DNA from: Geomonas ferrireducens
Lineage (GTDB): Bacteria; Desulfobacterota; Desulfuromonadia; Geobacterales; Geobacteraceae
Reading direction: 5' to 3'
DNA length: 64,000 nucleotides
NCBI RefSeq assembly: GCF_004917065.1
Contig: NZ_SSYA01000001.1
Span: 1,372,161-1,436,160, forward strand
Shown here piece by piece: positions 38,078-45,687 of this stretch (the first letter of the stretch is position 1; every line of letters starts with the position of its first letter). Position numbers and translations under genes: made by a program. Below the pieces are notes generated by a model. That model did not search any database. It was not told the DNA's origin and saw only the letters and a list, made by a program, of their open reading frames with translations.

Positions 38078-39256
38078 ATGATCGGTACGCCGCTGAAGAC
38101 AGGTGCGACGAGGATGATGCTTTTGGGCTCGGGGGAGCTCGGCAAGGAAGTGGCCATCGAGGCCCAGAGGTTCGGGATCGAGGTGGTGGCGGTGGACCGC
38201 TACGCGAACGCGCCGGCGATGCAGATCGCTCATAGAAGCCACGTGATCGACATGCTGAGCCGTGAGGAGCTGGACCGGGTGGTGCGCCTGGAAAACCCCG
38301 CCTACATCGTCCCGGAGATCGAGGCGATCAACACCGAATACCTCCTGGAGCTCGAAAAGGAAGGTTTCAACGTCATCCCGACCGCGCGTGCCGCGAACCT
38401 CACCATGAACCGGGAGGGGATCCGCAGGCTCGCAGCCGAGGAGCTAGGCCTCCCGACCGCGGCGTACCGTTTCGCCACCAGCATGGAGGAGTTCGCCGAG
38501 GCCGTAGCCGCCATCGGACTTCCCTGCGTGGTGAAGCCGATCATGAGCTCTTCGGGCAAGGGGCAGAGCGTCCTGCGCGACGCGGCTGACATGGAGCGCT
38601 CCTTCCGCTACGCCATCGAGGGGGCGCGCGGCGCCTCCAACAAGGTGATCGTCGAAGAGTTCATCCCGTTCGATTACGAGATCACCCTCCTCACCGTGCG
38701 CCACGTGGGCGGCACTAACTTCTGCCCCCCGATTGGCCACCGCCAGATCGACGGCGACTACCACGAGTCGTGGCAGCCGACCCCCATGGTTCCCGCCGTG
38801 CTTGCCGAGGCGCAGCGCCAGGCCGAGGCGGTGACCGCGGCCCTTGGCGGACGCGGCATCTTCGGCGTCGAATTCTTCGTGACCGGCAAAAAGGTCTGGT
38901 TCTCAGAGGTCTCCCCCCGTCCCCACGACACCGGGATGGTCACCATGGTCTCCCAGAACCTCTCCGAATTCGAGTTGCACGTACGCGCCATCCTGGGGCT
39001 TCCTGTCCCTGAGGTGGAGAGCCTTGGCTGCGCTGCGTCGCACGTCATTTTGGCGGAGGATGTTGCCGTTGAGGTTGCTTTCGAAGGGGTTGCCGAGGCG
39101 CTCGCCATGCCGGCGAGCAAGCTGCGACTTTTCGGCAAGCCGGACACCAGGAAGGGGCGTCGCATGGGCGTGGCCCTGGTCCTCGGCAAGGATTGTGACG
39201 ATGCGAGGGCGAAGGCCGAGCAGGCGGCGCACTGCGTGAGGATCGTGAAGCGCTAG
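38078..39256 (+). CDS. purT: Formate-dependent phosphoribosylglycinamide formyltransferase
   Basis: 392 residues, ATP-grasp enzyme that formylates GAR with formate and ATP in purine synthesis. The start [20 protein letters not shown] is diagnostic; ATP-grasp motifs include [37 protein letters not shown] and [13 protein letters not shown]. The length matches PurT. Formate use suits an anaerobe. AGGAGAGAAG precedes the ATG; it is the last gene of the radical SAM - rng - purT group. Confidence 0.97.
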   Translation: MIGTPLKTGATRMMLLGSGELGKEVAIEAQRFGIEVVAVDRYANAPAMQIAHRSHVIDMLSREELDRVVRLENPAYIVPEIEAINTEYLLELEKEGFNVIPTARAANLTMNREGIRRLAAEELGLPTAAYRFATSMEEFAEAVAAIGLPCVVKPIMSSSGKGQSVLRDAADMERSFRYAIEGARGASNKVIVEEFIPFDYEITLLTVRHVGGTNFCPPIGHRQIDGDYHESWQPTPMVPAVLAEAQRQAEAVTAALGGRGIFGVEFFVTGKKVWFSEVSPRPHDTGMVTMVSQNLSEFELHVRAILGLPVPEVESLGCAASHVILAEDVAVEVAFEGVAEALAMPASKLRLFGKPDTRKGRRMGVALVLGKDCDDARAKAEQAAHCVRIVKR

Positions 39257-39280
39257 GCCGAAGATCAGACTGTTTCTACG

Positions 39281-39313
39281 GGGGGCGAACTACAAAGTTC
39301 GCCCCCTTTTTTT
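39281..39313 (+). terminator. Intrinsic terminator of purT
   Basis: GGGGGCGAAC (39281-39290) and GTTCGCCCCC (39297-39306) with a six-base loop, then seven T. Confidence 0.92.
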
Positions 39314-39390
39314 ATATATTGGGGAGTTTTGGGGTTCGTTTGGAAATTGCTGGAAAGGCGGGCACAGCTCTTCTGAAGCGCGACACGAGC

Positions 39391-39430
39391 CCTGACGTTC
39401 CCCCCTTTGCGAAGGGGGGGACGTCAGGGG
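39391..39430. repeat. Long palindromic intergenic element between purT and ycdX
   Basis: CCCTGACGT TCCCCCC TTTG and the reverse arm AAGGGGGGG ACGTCAGGG form an almost perfect inverted repeat with a minimal loop, in the 150-bp space between convergent genes. It has no T-run and looks like a dispersed REP- or MITE-like element, but only one copy is present here. Confidence 0.6.
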
Positions 39431-39462
39431 GGATTTGCATCGCTTCCTTTCCCCTTTTCCGT

Positions 39463-40179
39463 CTATTCCTTGATCCCGAGGAAATCAAGCAGCCGCTCCC
39501 ACGAGGCGTTCACCACCTGTCCCTCGGCAATGCCCGCAGCAGTCGCCAGCTTCAGCGCCTCGTCAAACACCCCGACACCCTGGCAGATGTGCGCGTCGCT
39601 TCCTATCATTACCCGCGCCCCGATCCGTGCGCAGAGACGAGCGATCTCGGTGCAGTTCCCTTCGCTCCCCTTGCGGCTCACCGCCGAGAGCGAAGAGTTG
39701 TTCAGCTCGAGCGCCGTGTCGGTCGCGAGCGCACCCATCACGATCTCCTCGTAGTCGAGCGGGAAGACGGGATTGCCCGGGTGGGAGATGCATTTTACCA
39801 GCGGGTTTTCCATCACGGCGAGGAGGGTCTTCGTGTTGCGTGCGCGGTCCTGGCCGCAGATGCCGCAGTCCTCGTGGAAGCCGGCCATGACGTAGTCGAG
39901 CGTCTCCAGGACGTCCGGCTCGAGGTCGAGTCTACCGGTGTGATCGAGGATGTTCGCCTCGATGCCGCGGAAGATACGGACGCCGGAGATGGTGGCCGGG
40001 ACGAAGCGCATGGCGCAGAAATGGAAGCGGTGCGGCCCGCCGGGGAGCCCCGGACCGTGGTCGGTCACAGCGAGGCCGCGCAGCCCCGCCTGTGCGGCGG
40101 CATTAGCCAGTTCGTTGATGGTGGAGTAAGCGTGCCCTGAAGCGAGCGTGTGAGTGTGCATGTCGGCTATGATTTTCAT
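39463..40179 (-). CDS. YcdX-family PHP-domain phosphatase
   Basis: 238 residues, PHP domain with the metal-binding motifs DMHTHTLASGHAYST, VTDHGPG, FRGIEAN and FHED, and KCISHPGNP plus IGSDAHICQG near the C-terminus. YcdX-type proteins bind three zinc ions and hydrolyse phosphoesters; the physiological substrate is uncertain. It is monocistronic, convergent with purT, and separated from it by a terminator and a palindromic element. Confidence 0.88.
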   Translation of the reverse strand: MKIIADMHTHTLASGHAYSTINELANAAAQAGLRGLAVTDHGPGLPGGPHRFHFCAMRFVPATISGVRIFRGIEANILDHTGRLDLEPDVLETLDYVMAGFHEDCGICGQDRARNTKTLLAVMENPLVKCISHPGNPVFPLDYEEIVMGALATDTALELNNSSLSAVSRKGSEGNCTEIARLCARIGARVMIGSDAHICQGVGVFDEALKLATAAGIAEGQVVNASWERLLDFLGIKE

Positions 40180-40209
40180 GGCCGGACTATTTCATAGCGG
40201 GTGTGAAAT

Positions 40210-40306
40210 GTCAAGGGACCCCCATCCCCTCCCCACCGGGAGAGGGTGCCCGAAGGGCGGGCCTGCCCCCCGTAGCGGTGGTCCTGCGGAGGGGGGTGAG
40301 GGCGTT
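40210..40306. repeat. GC-rich palindromic intergenic repeat, copy 4 (extended)
   Basis: CCCCATCCCCTCCCC, CCGGGAGAGGG and the downstream pairing CCCCCC/GGAGGGGGG form a long, imperfect GC-rich hairpin region between ycdX and atpE. Core resembles copies at 13602, 17847 and 28767. No gene is visible in 40180-40435. Confidence 0.5.
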
Positions 40307-40379
40307 ACTGCGAAGTGATGTCGCCGGTCGAATGAATGAGAAACAGGTGCCGTCCGGGGACAAGTTACGCAGCGGAAAT

Positions 40380-40418
40380 GAAAAAAGGGCACACCTTGCG
40401 GTGTGCCCTTTTTCAAGC
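40380..40418 (-). terminator. Intrinsic terminator of the atpZIBE operon
   Basis: AAAAAGGGCACACC and GGTGTGCCCTTTTT arms around a short loop, 18 bp beyond the atpE stop on the minus strand. Confidence 0.9.
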
Positions 40419-40435
40419 TTCGTGTCGGTAACGAA

Positions 40436-40711
40436 TTACTTCGCGACAGCTTTAGCCAGCTCGAGAGCAACTTCTTTGTACGGGTTGGCGAAGAGGATGA
40501 TGAGGCAGACGACCAGGGCGTAGATCGCCAGGGACTCGATCATTGCCAGACCGATCATCATGGTGGTGAGGATTTTGCCGGAAGCGCCCGGGTTACGGGA
40601 AACGCCTTCAACAGCGCTCTTAACTGCGAGACCCTGGCCGATGCCGGTGCCGAGGGTGCCGAGAGCCATGCCGATGCCTGCTGCGAGTACACACATAGTA
40701 AAGAATTCCAT
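40436..40711 (-). CDS. atpE: ATP synthase Fo subunit c
   Basis: 91 residues, two membrane helices joined by the polar loop GVSRNPGASGK. The ion-binding carboxylate is Glu in GLAMIESLAIYA on helix 2. Helix 1 has GTGIGQGLAV with a Gln at the position that contributes to Na+ binding in Ilyobacter, and the Glu-Ser pair is also shared, but the Thr after it is Leu. Coupling ion (H+ or Na+) therefore cannot be decided from sequence. It is last in the Fo operon, with the heptamer cassette variant between it and atpB. Confidence 0.95.
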   Translation of the reverse strand: MEFFTMCVLAAGIGMALGTLGTGIGQGLAVKSAVEGVSRNPGASGKILTTMMIGLAMIESLAIYALVVCLIILFANPYKEVALELAKAVAK

Positions 40712-40763
40712 TTGTTTCTCCTTTGCTGCGTATTTTTCCTAAATAGTATAGGAAGTAAAGTCC

Positions 40764-40821
40764 GTTCAACGTTCAACGTTCCAGCGTCCTCGGTTTTAAC
40801 CTTGAACGTTGAACGCTGAAC
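40764..40821. repeat. Heptamer inverted cassette D (three + three units, GTTCAAC type)
   Basis: Left arm 40764-40784: GTTCAAC, GTTCAAC, GTTCCAG. Right arm 40801-40821: CTTGAAC, GTTGAAC, GCTGAAC. Spacer 16 bp. It lies in the atpB-atpE gap (both minus). The unit differs from the GTTCTAN copies by the fifth base, and there are three units per arm, not four. Confidence 0.85.
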
Positions 40822-40832
40822 GTCTTTTGGTT

Positions 40833-41522
40833 TTAGTGCGCGTGCTCCAGCGAGCCCTGGATGTAGATCATCGCCAGGAGCATGAAGACGAAGGCCTGGA
40901 TGAAGGAGACCAGGACGCCCATCAGCATCATCGGCAGCGGTACCAGGAACGGAGCCAGACCGAAGAAGATGATCAGGACGAGCTCGTGGCCGTTCATGTT
41001 ACCGAAGAGACGCAGGGTGAGCGAGATAACGCGGCTCAGGTGACCGATCACCTCGATGAAGAACATCATCGGTGCCAGCCAGGCGATGGGGCCCAGGAAG
41101 TGCTTGATGTAAGCGGCACCGTGGTGCTTCACGCCCACGATGTGGGTGGTGACGAACACGACGACCGCGCAGGCCGCGGTGGTGTTGATGTTGGCGGTCG
41201 GCGGGAAGAAGCCCGGGATGAGGCCCATCAGGTTGGACACCAGGATGAAAAGGGCCAGGGTGGCCACCAGCGGGAAGAACGGGCGGCCGTGCTCGCCCAT
41301 AGTCTCCACCAGCATGTTCTCGATGCCGCCCACGATCACTTCCATGAAGTTCTGGAGGCCGGAGGGAACCGCCTGCAGCCTCTTGGTTGCCGCGATGGAC
41401 AGAAGCACCAGGCCGAGCATGAGCAGCCAGGTGTAGACTACGGCGTCCGCACCTGCCTCGGAAAAGCCGAGGGGGTGGAGCAACTCGCGGAAGAACTGAA
41501 GGAATAAAAACGGATGAACCAT
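40833..41522 (-). CDS. atpB: ATP synthase Fo subunit a
   Basis: 229 residues with five or six membrane helices. The family core is present: [18 protein letters not shown] with the essential Arg facing the c-ring, and [17 protein letters not shown] near the C-terminus. Forms the ion half-channels of the F-type ATP synthase. GGAGG precedes the ATG at 41522. The alpha/beta/gamma F1 genes and atpF/atpH are not adjacent, so the operon is split. Confidence 0.95.
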   Translation of the reverse strand: MVHPFLFLQFFRELLHPLGFSEAGADAVVYTWLLMLGLVLLSIAATKRLQAVPSGLQNFMEVIVGGIENMLVETMGEHGRPFFPLVATLALFILVSNLMGLIPGFFPPTANINTTAACAVVVFVTTHIVGVKHHGAAYIKHFLGPIAWLAPMMFFIEVIGHLSRVISLTLRLFGNMNGHELVLIIFFGLAPFLVPLPMMLMGVLVSFIQAFVFMLLAMIYIQGSLEHAH

Positions 41523-41526
41523 GAAG

Positions 41527-41916
41527 CTAGCCTCCTTTACGGGTCGACAAATATATCGAAAAAGCGATTATGTTGATCACGAGGACCGAAAGTCCGATCA
41601 AAAGGCCGAAGATGTCTGCCTTGAGGACCACGATCGCCAGGTACAAAAGCGCCGCCATGATGGCCAGTCGCAGGATGTAACGCAGCACGGCGAAACGCGA
41701 GGCGTTGCGTGGCTGCAGGCGGAGCGCCGCTTCCAGGCCGTTGCGGATCCAGAAGAAGTTCGCGATGGCGAGCATGCCGCCGGCGAAGAGCGAAACTCCG
41801 AACCTCGGTGAGACCAGCAAGGCACCGGCGGCTCCGAAAACCCCGCTCAGAAGGAGGCTCCCACGCACCAGCCAGGAGAAGATGTTACTCTCGTTTATCC
41901 TTGTCGGACCCGTCAT
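41527..41916 (-). CDS. atpI: ATP synthase subunit I
   Basis: 129 residues, four membrane helices ([59 protein letters not shown] and [20 protein letters not shown]), the layout of the AtpI/ATP synthase I family that assists c-ring assembly and may carry Mg2+. The start codon overlaps the upstream atpZ gene by 32 bp, and atpB begins 4 bp after its stop. Confidence 0.85.
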   Translation of the reverse strand: MTGPTRINESNIFSWLVRGSLLLSGVFGAAGALLVSPRFGVSLFAGGMLAIANFFWIRNGLEAALRLQPRNASRFAVLRYILRLAIMAALLYLAIVVLKADIFGLLIGLSVLVINIIAFSIYLSTRKGG

Positions 41917-42130
41917 CGCGCAGCTCTTTTCCCGCTAATATGAATATGTTGCGGAAACCTGCCGCAATGCCGAAGAACATGAATATGAAGAAAAACCACG
42001 GATCGGTGCCGAGCCAATGGTCCAGTTTCAACCCCACGAAGACGCCGATGGCGATGGCCACCGCGAACGCGATCCCCATGGTGGAGATCATGCCCAGGGT
42101 CCTGAGCAGGTTCTTCTTTTCTTGTTCCAT
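41885..42130 (-). CDS. atpZ: AtpZ-type F0F1 assembly protein
   Basis: 81 residues with two membrane helices: LGMISTMGIAFAVAIAIGVFVG and WFFFIFMFFGIAAGFRNIFI, separated by the short LKLDHWLGTDP loop typical of AtpZ/AtpQ-like subunits. ATG 42130 is chosen; the longer frame begins with a non-family extension. First gene of the operon, transcribed away from the ModE-like gene. The 32-bp overlap with atpI indicates translational coupling. Confidence 0.85.
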   Translation of the reverse strand: MEQEKKNLLRTLGMISTMGIAFAVAIAIGVFVGLKLDHWLGTDPWFFFIFMFFGIAAGFRNIFILAGKELRDDGSDKDKRE

Positions 42131-42388
42131 AACTGTGCGTCCTCTGTCCCGTATACAAATCACGGGTAGAAAACCAAGGCTAAATAGCACGTCGACGGTA
42201 CTAATGTCAATTAATTTCCAAGACGCGCCTCAACAAAAATAGCGATTTATCGCGGCGTCTTGCCTTCTATGTTACCTCAGGACGGCATGGCGCGGTGGGA
42301 AAAGGTTGCCCGTTGCGGGAAAGGTGGTACCATCTGTTGCGTTGTGCGCTTTTGGTATAACGGATGAGTTCCAGGGGAAGGAGCTGCA
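42131..42388. other. Divergent intergenic region between atpZ and the ModE-like gene
   Basis: No gene is visible. It contains inverted arms AAGACGC (42220-42226) and GCGTCTT (42255-42261), and an extended -10 box TGGTATAAC (42353-42361) before the ModE-like gene. Confidence 0.45.
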
Positions 42389-42802
42389 ATGACGGACCAC
42401 AGCCGCGATGAGAGCTGCGGACAGGATGGAGCAGGGGAGAGCCGGACCGGCGCCGCTCGTCCGCGACTCTGCGTCCGTTCCAAGATCTGGATCGAACTGG
42501 ATGGGGAGCCGGTGCTGGGTCAGGGGCGGCTCGAGCTGCTGCGACTGGTGGGGAAAAGCGGTTCCATAAACGCCGCCGCGAAGGAGATGGGGATCCCCTA
42601 CCGCAAGGCATGGACCTACATCGACTCCATGGAGAAACGGCTCGGCTTTCCGCTTGTGCTTCGCTCCAAGGGGGGGAGCGGCGGTGGAGTGTCGACGCTC
42701 ACAGCCGAGGCGGAAAGCCTGCTCCAGAAGTTCGAAGCGCTGCAAAAGGGGTTCGCAGAGCTCGTGAACGGCAAGTTCGCCGACCTGGGGTTCGCCCTAT
42801 GA
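42389..42802 (+). CDS. ModE-like winged helix regulator (no molybdate-binding domain)
   Basis: 137 residues. After a polar 25-residue start, residues about 30-110 form the ModE/LysR-type winged helix: GQGRLELLRLVGKSGSINAA, AKEMGIPYRKAWTYIDSM and SKGGSGGGVSTLTAEAESLL. There is no C-terminal Mop/TOBE domain, so ligand sensing, if any, is not through the classical molybdate site. Its stop overlaps the start of the TauE/SafE gene (ATGA), so the two are coupled. AAGGAG precedes the ATG. Confidence 0.85.
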   Translation: MTDHSRDESCGQDGAGESRTGAARPRLCVRSKIWIELDGEPVLGQGRLELLRLVGKSGSINAAAKEMGIPYRKAWTYIDSMEKRLGFPLVLRSKGGSGGGVSTLTAEAESLLQKFEALQKGFAELVNGKFADLGFAL

Positions 42803-43536
42803 CGCTCACCCTGCTGGCAGCGCTCTTCGTCTGCATCCTGGTGGTCGCCGTCCTCTACTCGAGCGTGGGGCACGGCGGGGCATCCGGCTACATCGCCCTC
42901 ATGGCCCTTTTCGCCCTGCCGACCGCCTCCATAAAGCCGACCGCCCTGGTCCTCAACATCCTTGTCGCCGGTATCGCCACCTGCACCTATCGGCGCGCCG
43001 GGCAGTTCCGCTGGTCCGTCTTCTGGCCTTTTGCGGTGACCTCCATCCCGATGAGTTTCGTGGGAGGGGCGCTGCAACTCCCCGCGATCTACTTCAAGCC
43101 CCTGCTCGGGGCGGTGCTTCTTTTTGCCGCCTTCCGTCTGGTTTACCGAGAGGTAGGAAATCCGGTTCCCCCCTCGTCTCCACCCCAGGCGGTCGCGGCG
43201 GCGATCGGCATGGTCTTAGGTTTCGTCTCCGGGCTCATCGGCGTCGGGGGAGGGATCTTCCTGAGCCCGCTCCTGCTTTTATTCGGCTGGGCCACTCCCC
43301 GTCAGACCGCCGGCATTTCCGCGCTCTTCATCCTGGTCAATTCCATCGCCGGGCTGCTCGGTCATGTGAGCTCCTTGGGTAACGTCATGCCCGGTTCCGC
43401 CTGGCTCGCCGCGGCGGCCGTCCTGGGCGGCCTCTTGGGCTCGGCGCTCGGCAGCCGGCTCTTACCCGTGCCGGCCATCCTGAGGACCCTTTCCCTGGTC
43501 ACCTTTTCGGCGGCTCTGAAGCTGATTCTGACCTAG
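42799..43536 (+). CDS. TauE/SafE-family membrane transporter
   Basis: 245 residues with about eight membrane helices, in two repeated halves: SVGHGGASGYIALMALFALP in the first and GLIGVGGGIFLSPLLLLFGW in the second, the TauE/SafE hallmark Gly-rich motifs. The family exports or imports sulfite, sulfonates or related anions. Start ATG 42799 overlaps the regulator gene by 4 bp (the longer frame to 42610 is a shadow). Coupling with a ModE-type regulator hints at an oxyanion substrate, but this is inference. Its 3' end overlaps the convergent ferredoxin gene by 38 bp. Confidence 0.85.
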   Translation: MTLTLLAALFVCILVVAVLYSSVGHGGASGYIALMALFALPTASIKPTALVLNILVAGIATCTYRRAGQFRWSVFWPFAVTSIPMSFVGGALQLPAIYFKPLLGAVLLFAAFRLVYREVGNPVPPSSPPQAVAAAIGMVLGFVSGLIGVGGGIFLSPLLLLFGWATPRQTAGISALFILVNSIAGLLGHVSSLGNVMPGSAWLAAAAVLGGLLGSALGSRLLPVPAILRTLSLVTFSAALKLILT

Positions 43537-43891
43537 CCGGCACCAGGCGGAGCGCAAGGCCGGCGAGCGGGCAGCAGGAGACGCACGCGCCGCACCCGGT
43601 GCAGAGCCCCTCGTCGATGACGATGCCGACTCCCGCGGCGAAGGAGAGGGCCCCTGCCTCACACCTGTCGAGGCAGGTAAAGCAGCCGCAGCTTCCGGCC
43701 GGGCAGTGCCCCGGGTCGACCCGCGCCACCCTGGCCAGCCCAGACTCCACCACTTCTGCCGGAGAGGCCGACTGGCCCGGTTCACGGTCCCGCATCTCCA
43801 CTGTATCCGCCGGGACCCCGCCGGAGTTCAGCAGAAACTCCCCCACCGCGTACAAGCTGCCGCGAAAAAAATCCTTCCGGCTCAGGGTCAT
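43499..43891 (-). CDS. NapF-like ferredoxin of the nap cluster
   Basis: 130 residues. The N-terminus (LSRKDFFRGSLYAVGEFL) resembles NapF/NapG starts. Two Cys groups, CGCFTCLDRC and CTGCGACVSCCP, indicate iron-sulfur clusters (probably two [4Fe-4S]). The pairing S-R-K is not a full twin-arginine, so it is likely cytoplasmic like NapF, which helps load the NapA cluster. It starts at the stop codon of the NapB-like gene (ATGA overlap), marking the end of the operon. Confidence 0.75.
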   Translation of the reverse strand: MTLSRKDFFRGSLYAVGEFLLNSGGVPADTVEMRDREPGQSASPAEVVESGLARVARVDPGHCPAGSCGCFTCLDRCEAGALSFAAGVGIVIDEGLCTGCGACVSCCPLAGLALRLVPARSESASEPPKR

Positions 43892-44199
43892 TTCTTGCCG
43901 CGCTTTCCTTTCTTCAAGCTCTCCTTACCCCCCTGCACATGGCACTGGGTACAGTTGAGCCGCTCGGGGTGACTCGTGGCGGGCGCCCCCTTAACTCCGT
44001 CGCGATGGCAGACGTTGCACTCCTCGCCGTCCTGGTTCGCCTTCACGGCGTGCGGAATCACCGGGGGATCGCCGGGAGACTGCTGCGCATCCGCAGCAAG
44101 GTCGGGTGCAGACTCTTCCGCCTCGTCTCCCCATGCCGGGGCCTGTAGCGCCAGCGCCAGCAAGGCGCAAAGGATGAGTGGGAGCACGTTTTTCTTCAT
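43888..44199 (-). CDS. Short NapB-like periplasmic diheme cytochrome c
   Basis: 103 residues. Signal peptide MKKNVLPLILCALLALALQA ending near PAWG, then PPVIPHAVKANQDGEECNVCH and ATSHPERLNCTQCHVQGG, with two CxxCH haem sites near residues 64 and 84. The 'PPVIPH', 'SHP' and 'CxQCHV' elements match NapB, the electron donor to NapA, but the protein is shorter than usual (NapB is about 130-150 residues) and the haem sites are close together. The tail is Lys-rich. It lies between napH and the ferredoxin. Confidence 0.8.
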   Translation of the reverse strand: MKKNVLPLILCALLALALQAPAWGDEAEESAPDLAADAQQSPGDPPVIPHAVKANQDGEECNVCHRDGVKGAPATSHPERLNCTQCHVQGGKESLKKGKRGKK

Positions 44200-44209
44200 A
44201 TAAGACCTC

Positions 44210-45037
44210 CTATGGGGCGGACTTCTCGATAGGTCTCCCCACGTCCGTTACGGAGTGGGGCTCTTTCTTGAAACGGAACCCGACGCTCAGGGCGCGCTCG
44301 GGACAGCTGTCGAGGCAGGCAAGGCAGCGGGTGCACTCTCCGGCGCGCACACGGCACGCCCCCTGGTCCCAAAGCGGCTCGAGCACTTCCGGGACCGGGC
44401 AGACCGCAACGCAGTCGCCGCACCCCGTGCAGCGCTCCCTGCGGAAGCCGACCTTCAGCGGACTGCAGCGGGCGATGAGCGCGTAGAAGGCCCCCAGCGG
44501 GCAGAGCGAGCGGCACCAGACCCGCGGCGCAGCAACGCCTTCCACCAAGAGGATCGCCGCCGGGAGCAAAAGCGGAACGAGGGAAGCGAAGGCGATGGCG
44601 CGCCCCATGATGCCGATGGGGGACAGCACCTCGAAAAGGGGGACCCCGGTCGCCGCCACAATCACCAGCACGGCCGCCAGGACGTAGCGTCCGGTGGCAA
44701 GCGGCAGGAGCCGTCCCCCCCGCCTCATCCTGCGCGAGAACTTTTCCCCCAACTCGGTGAGAAAGCCGACCGGACAGACCCACCCGCAGAAACTGCGCCC
44801 CCCAAGGATGAAGTACCCGGAAGTCACCAGGAGCGCCCCGAAGAGGAAGGAGGGGATAAGGACGCCGGAGCCGATCACCGCCTGCAGGCAGGCGAGCGGG
44901 TCCGAAAGGCGCACCCCGCCAAGTTCCGCTGAGGCGAGGTTGCCGCTGAAAAAGGTGAACCCCGCCACCGGAGAGGCGAGCAGCAAAATGGTGCCGGTCT
45001 GCACCGCCCGGCGCGGCAGCCACCACCTAGAAGTCAT
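44210..45037 (-). CDS. napH: NapH-type quinol dehydrogenase membrane ferredoxin
   Basis: 275 residues, four membrane helices in the first two thirds, with the conserved FCGWVCPVGFLTELG and WCRSLCPLGAFYALI Cys-Pro motifs. Two [4Fe-4S] clusters follow near the C-terminus (CTGCGDCVAVCPVPEV and CTRCLACLDSCPERAL). With NapG it passes electrons from menaquinol toward NapB/NapA. ATG 45037 overlaps napG by 11 bp and follows GAGGGA. Confidence 0.9.
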   Translation of the reverse strand: MTSRWWLPRRAVQTGTILLLASPVAGFTFFSGNLASAELGGVRLSDPLACLQAVIGSGVLIPSFLFGALLVTSGYFILGGRSFCGWVCPVGFLTELGEKFSRRMRRGGRLLPLATGRYVLAAVLVIVAATGVPLFEVLSPIGIMGRAIAFASLVPLLLPAAILLVEGVAAPRVWCRSLCPLGAFYALIARCSPLKVGFRRERCTGCGDCVAVCPVPEVLEPLWDQGACRVRAGECTRCLACLDSCPERALSVGFRFKKEPHSVTDVGRPIEKSAP

Positions 45038-45683
45038 AGCCGTCCCTCTGGACCTCAACCCTCTCCCGCACCACGATCACCGGCTTTGGGAGCACGCAGG
45101 CGTTCTCGCAGACCCCGCAGCCGACGCACTTCTCCCGGTGCACCACCGGCTCCATGATGGTGTGCTCGCCGGTCCTGGGGTTGTGCCGCGGCTCCAGGGT
45201 GATGGCCTGGTCGATGAGCGGGCACTGGCGGTAACAGACCTCGCAACGCAGCCCGCGTATCGAGAGACACCCCTCCCGGTCCACGATCTGCGCGGTTCCC
45301 ATGCGCACCTTTTCCACCTCGGTGGTCTTCGGGTCGAGCGCGCCGGACGGGCAGGCCTTGACGCAGGGGAGATCGGGGCAGAGGTAGCAGGGGATCTGTC
45401 GCGCCGCGATGTACGGCGTCCCGATCCCGACGCCACGGTCCTGGAGCCTGATCGAGTGATACGGGCAGGCCTGGGCGCACTTGCCGCAGCGCACGCAGGC
45501 GGCCAGGAAGCGACGCGCCGCGATGGCGCCTGGGGGCCTGAGCACGAAGCCGTGCGCCTCCCCCGGCCGCAGGTAGACCGAGGCCCCCCCGGCGGCCGCG
45601 AGCGCGAGTGCTAAGGGTGCCAGCGCTCCCCCCTTCAGGAACCGGCGCCGCGAGATGCCGCTATCGTCCCGCTCTTTCGGCAC
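45027..45683 (-). CDS. napG: NapG-type periplasmic ferredoxin
   Basis: 218 residues. Tat signal SRRRFLKGGALAPLALALAA, then four [4Fe-4S]-type Cys groups, including CVRCGKCAQACP, CYLCPDLPCVKACP, CEVCYRQCPL and CVGCGVCENAC. Exported folded by the Tat system and associated with NapH at the outer face of the membrane. Overlaps napH and begins 5 bp after the napA stop. tatA at 25827 could serve its export. Confidence 0.92.
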   Translation of the reverse strand: MPKERDDSGISRRRFLKGGALAPLALALAAAGGASVYLRPGEAHGFVLRPPGAIAARRFLAACVRCGKCAQACPYHSIRLQDRGVGIGTPYIAARQIPCYLCPDLPCVKACPSGALDPKTTEVEKVRMGTAQIVDREGCLSIRGLRCEVCYRQCPLIDQAITLEPRHNPRTGEHTIMEPVVHREKCVGCGVCENACVLPKPVIVVRERVEVQRDGYDF

Positions 45684-45687
45684 CTCC

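Noticed and set aside
42610-42798. Longer start for the TauE/SafE gene
   Set aside because: The extension is a shadow of the ModE-like gene; ATG 42799 gives a normal first membrane helix and a 4-bp coupled overlap.
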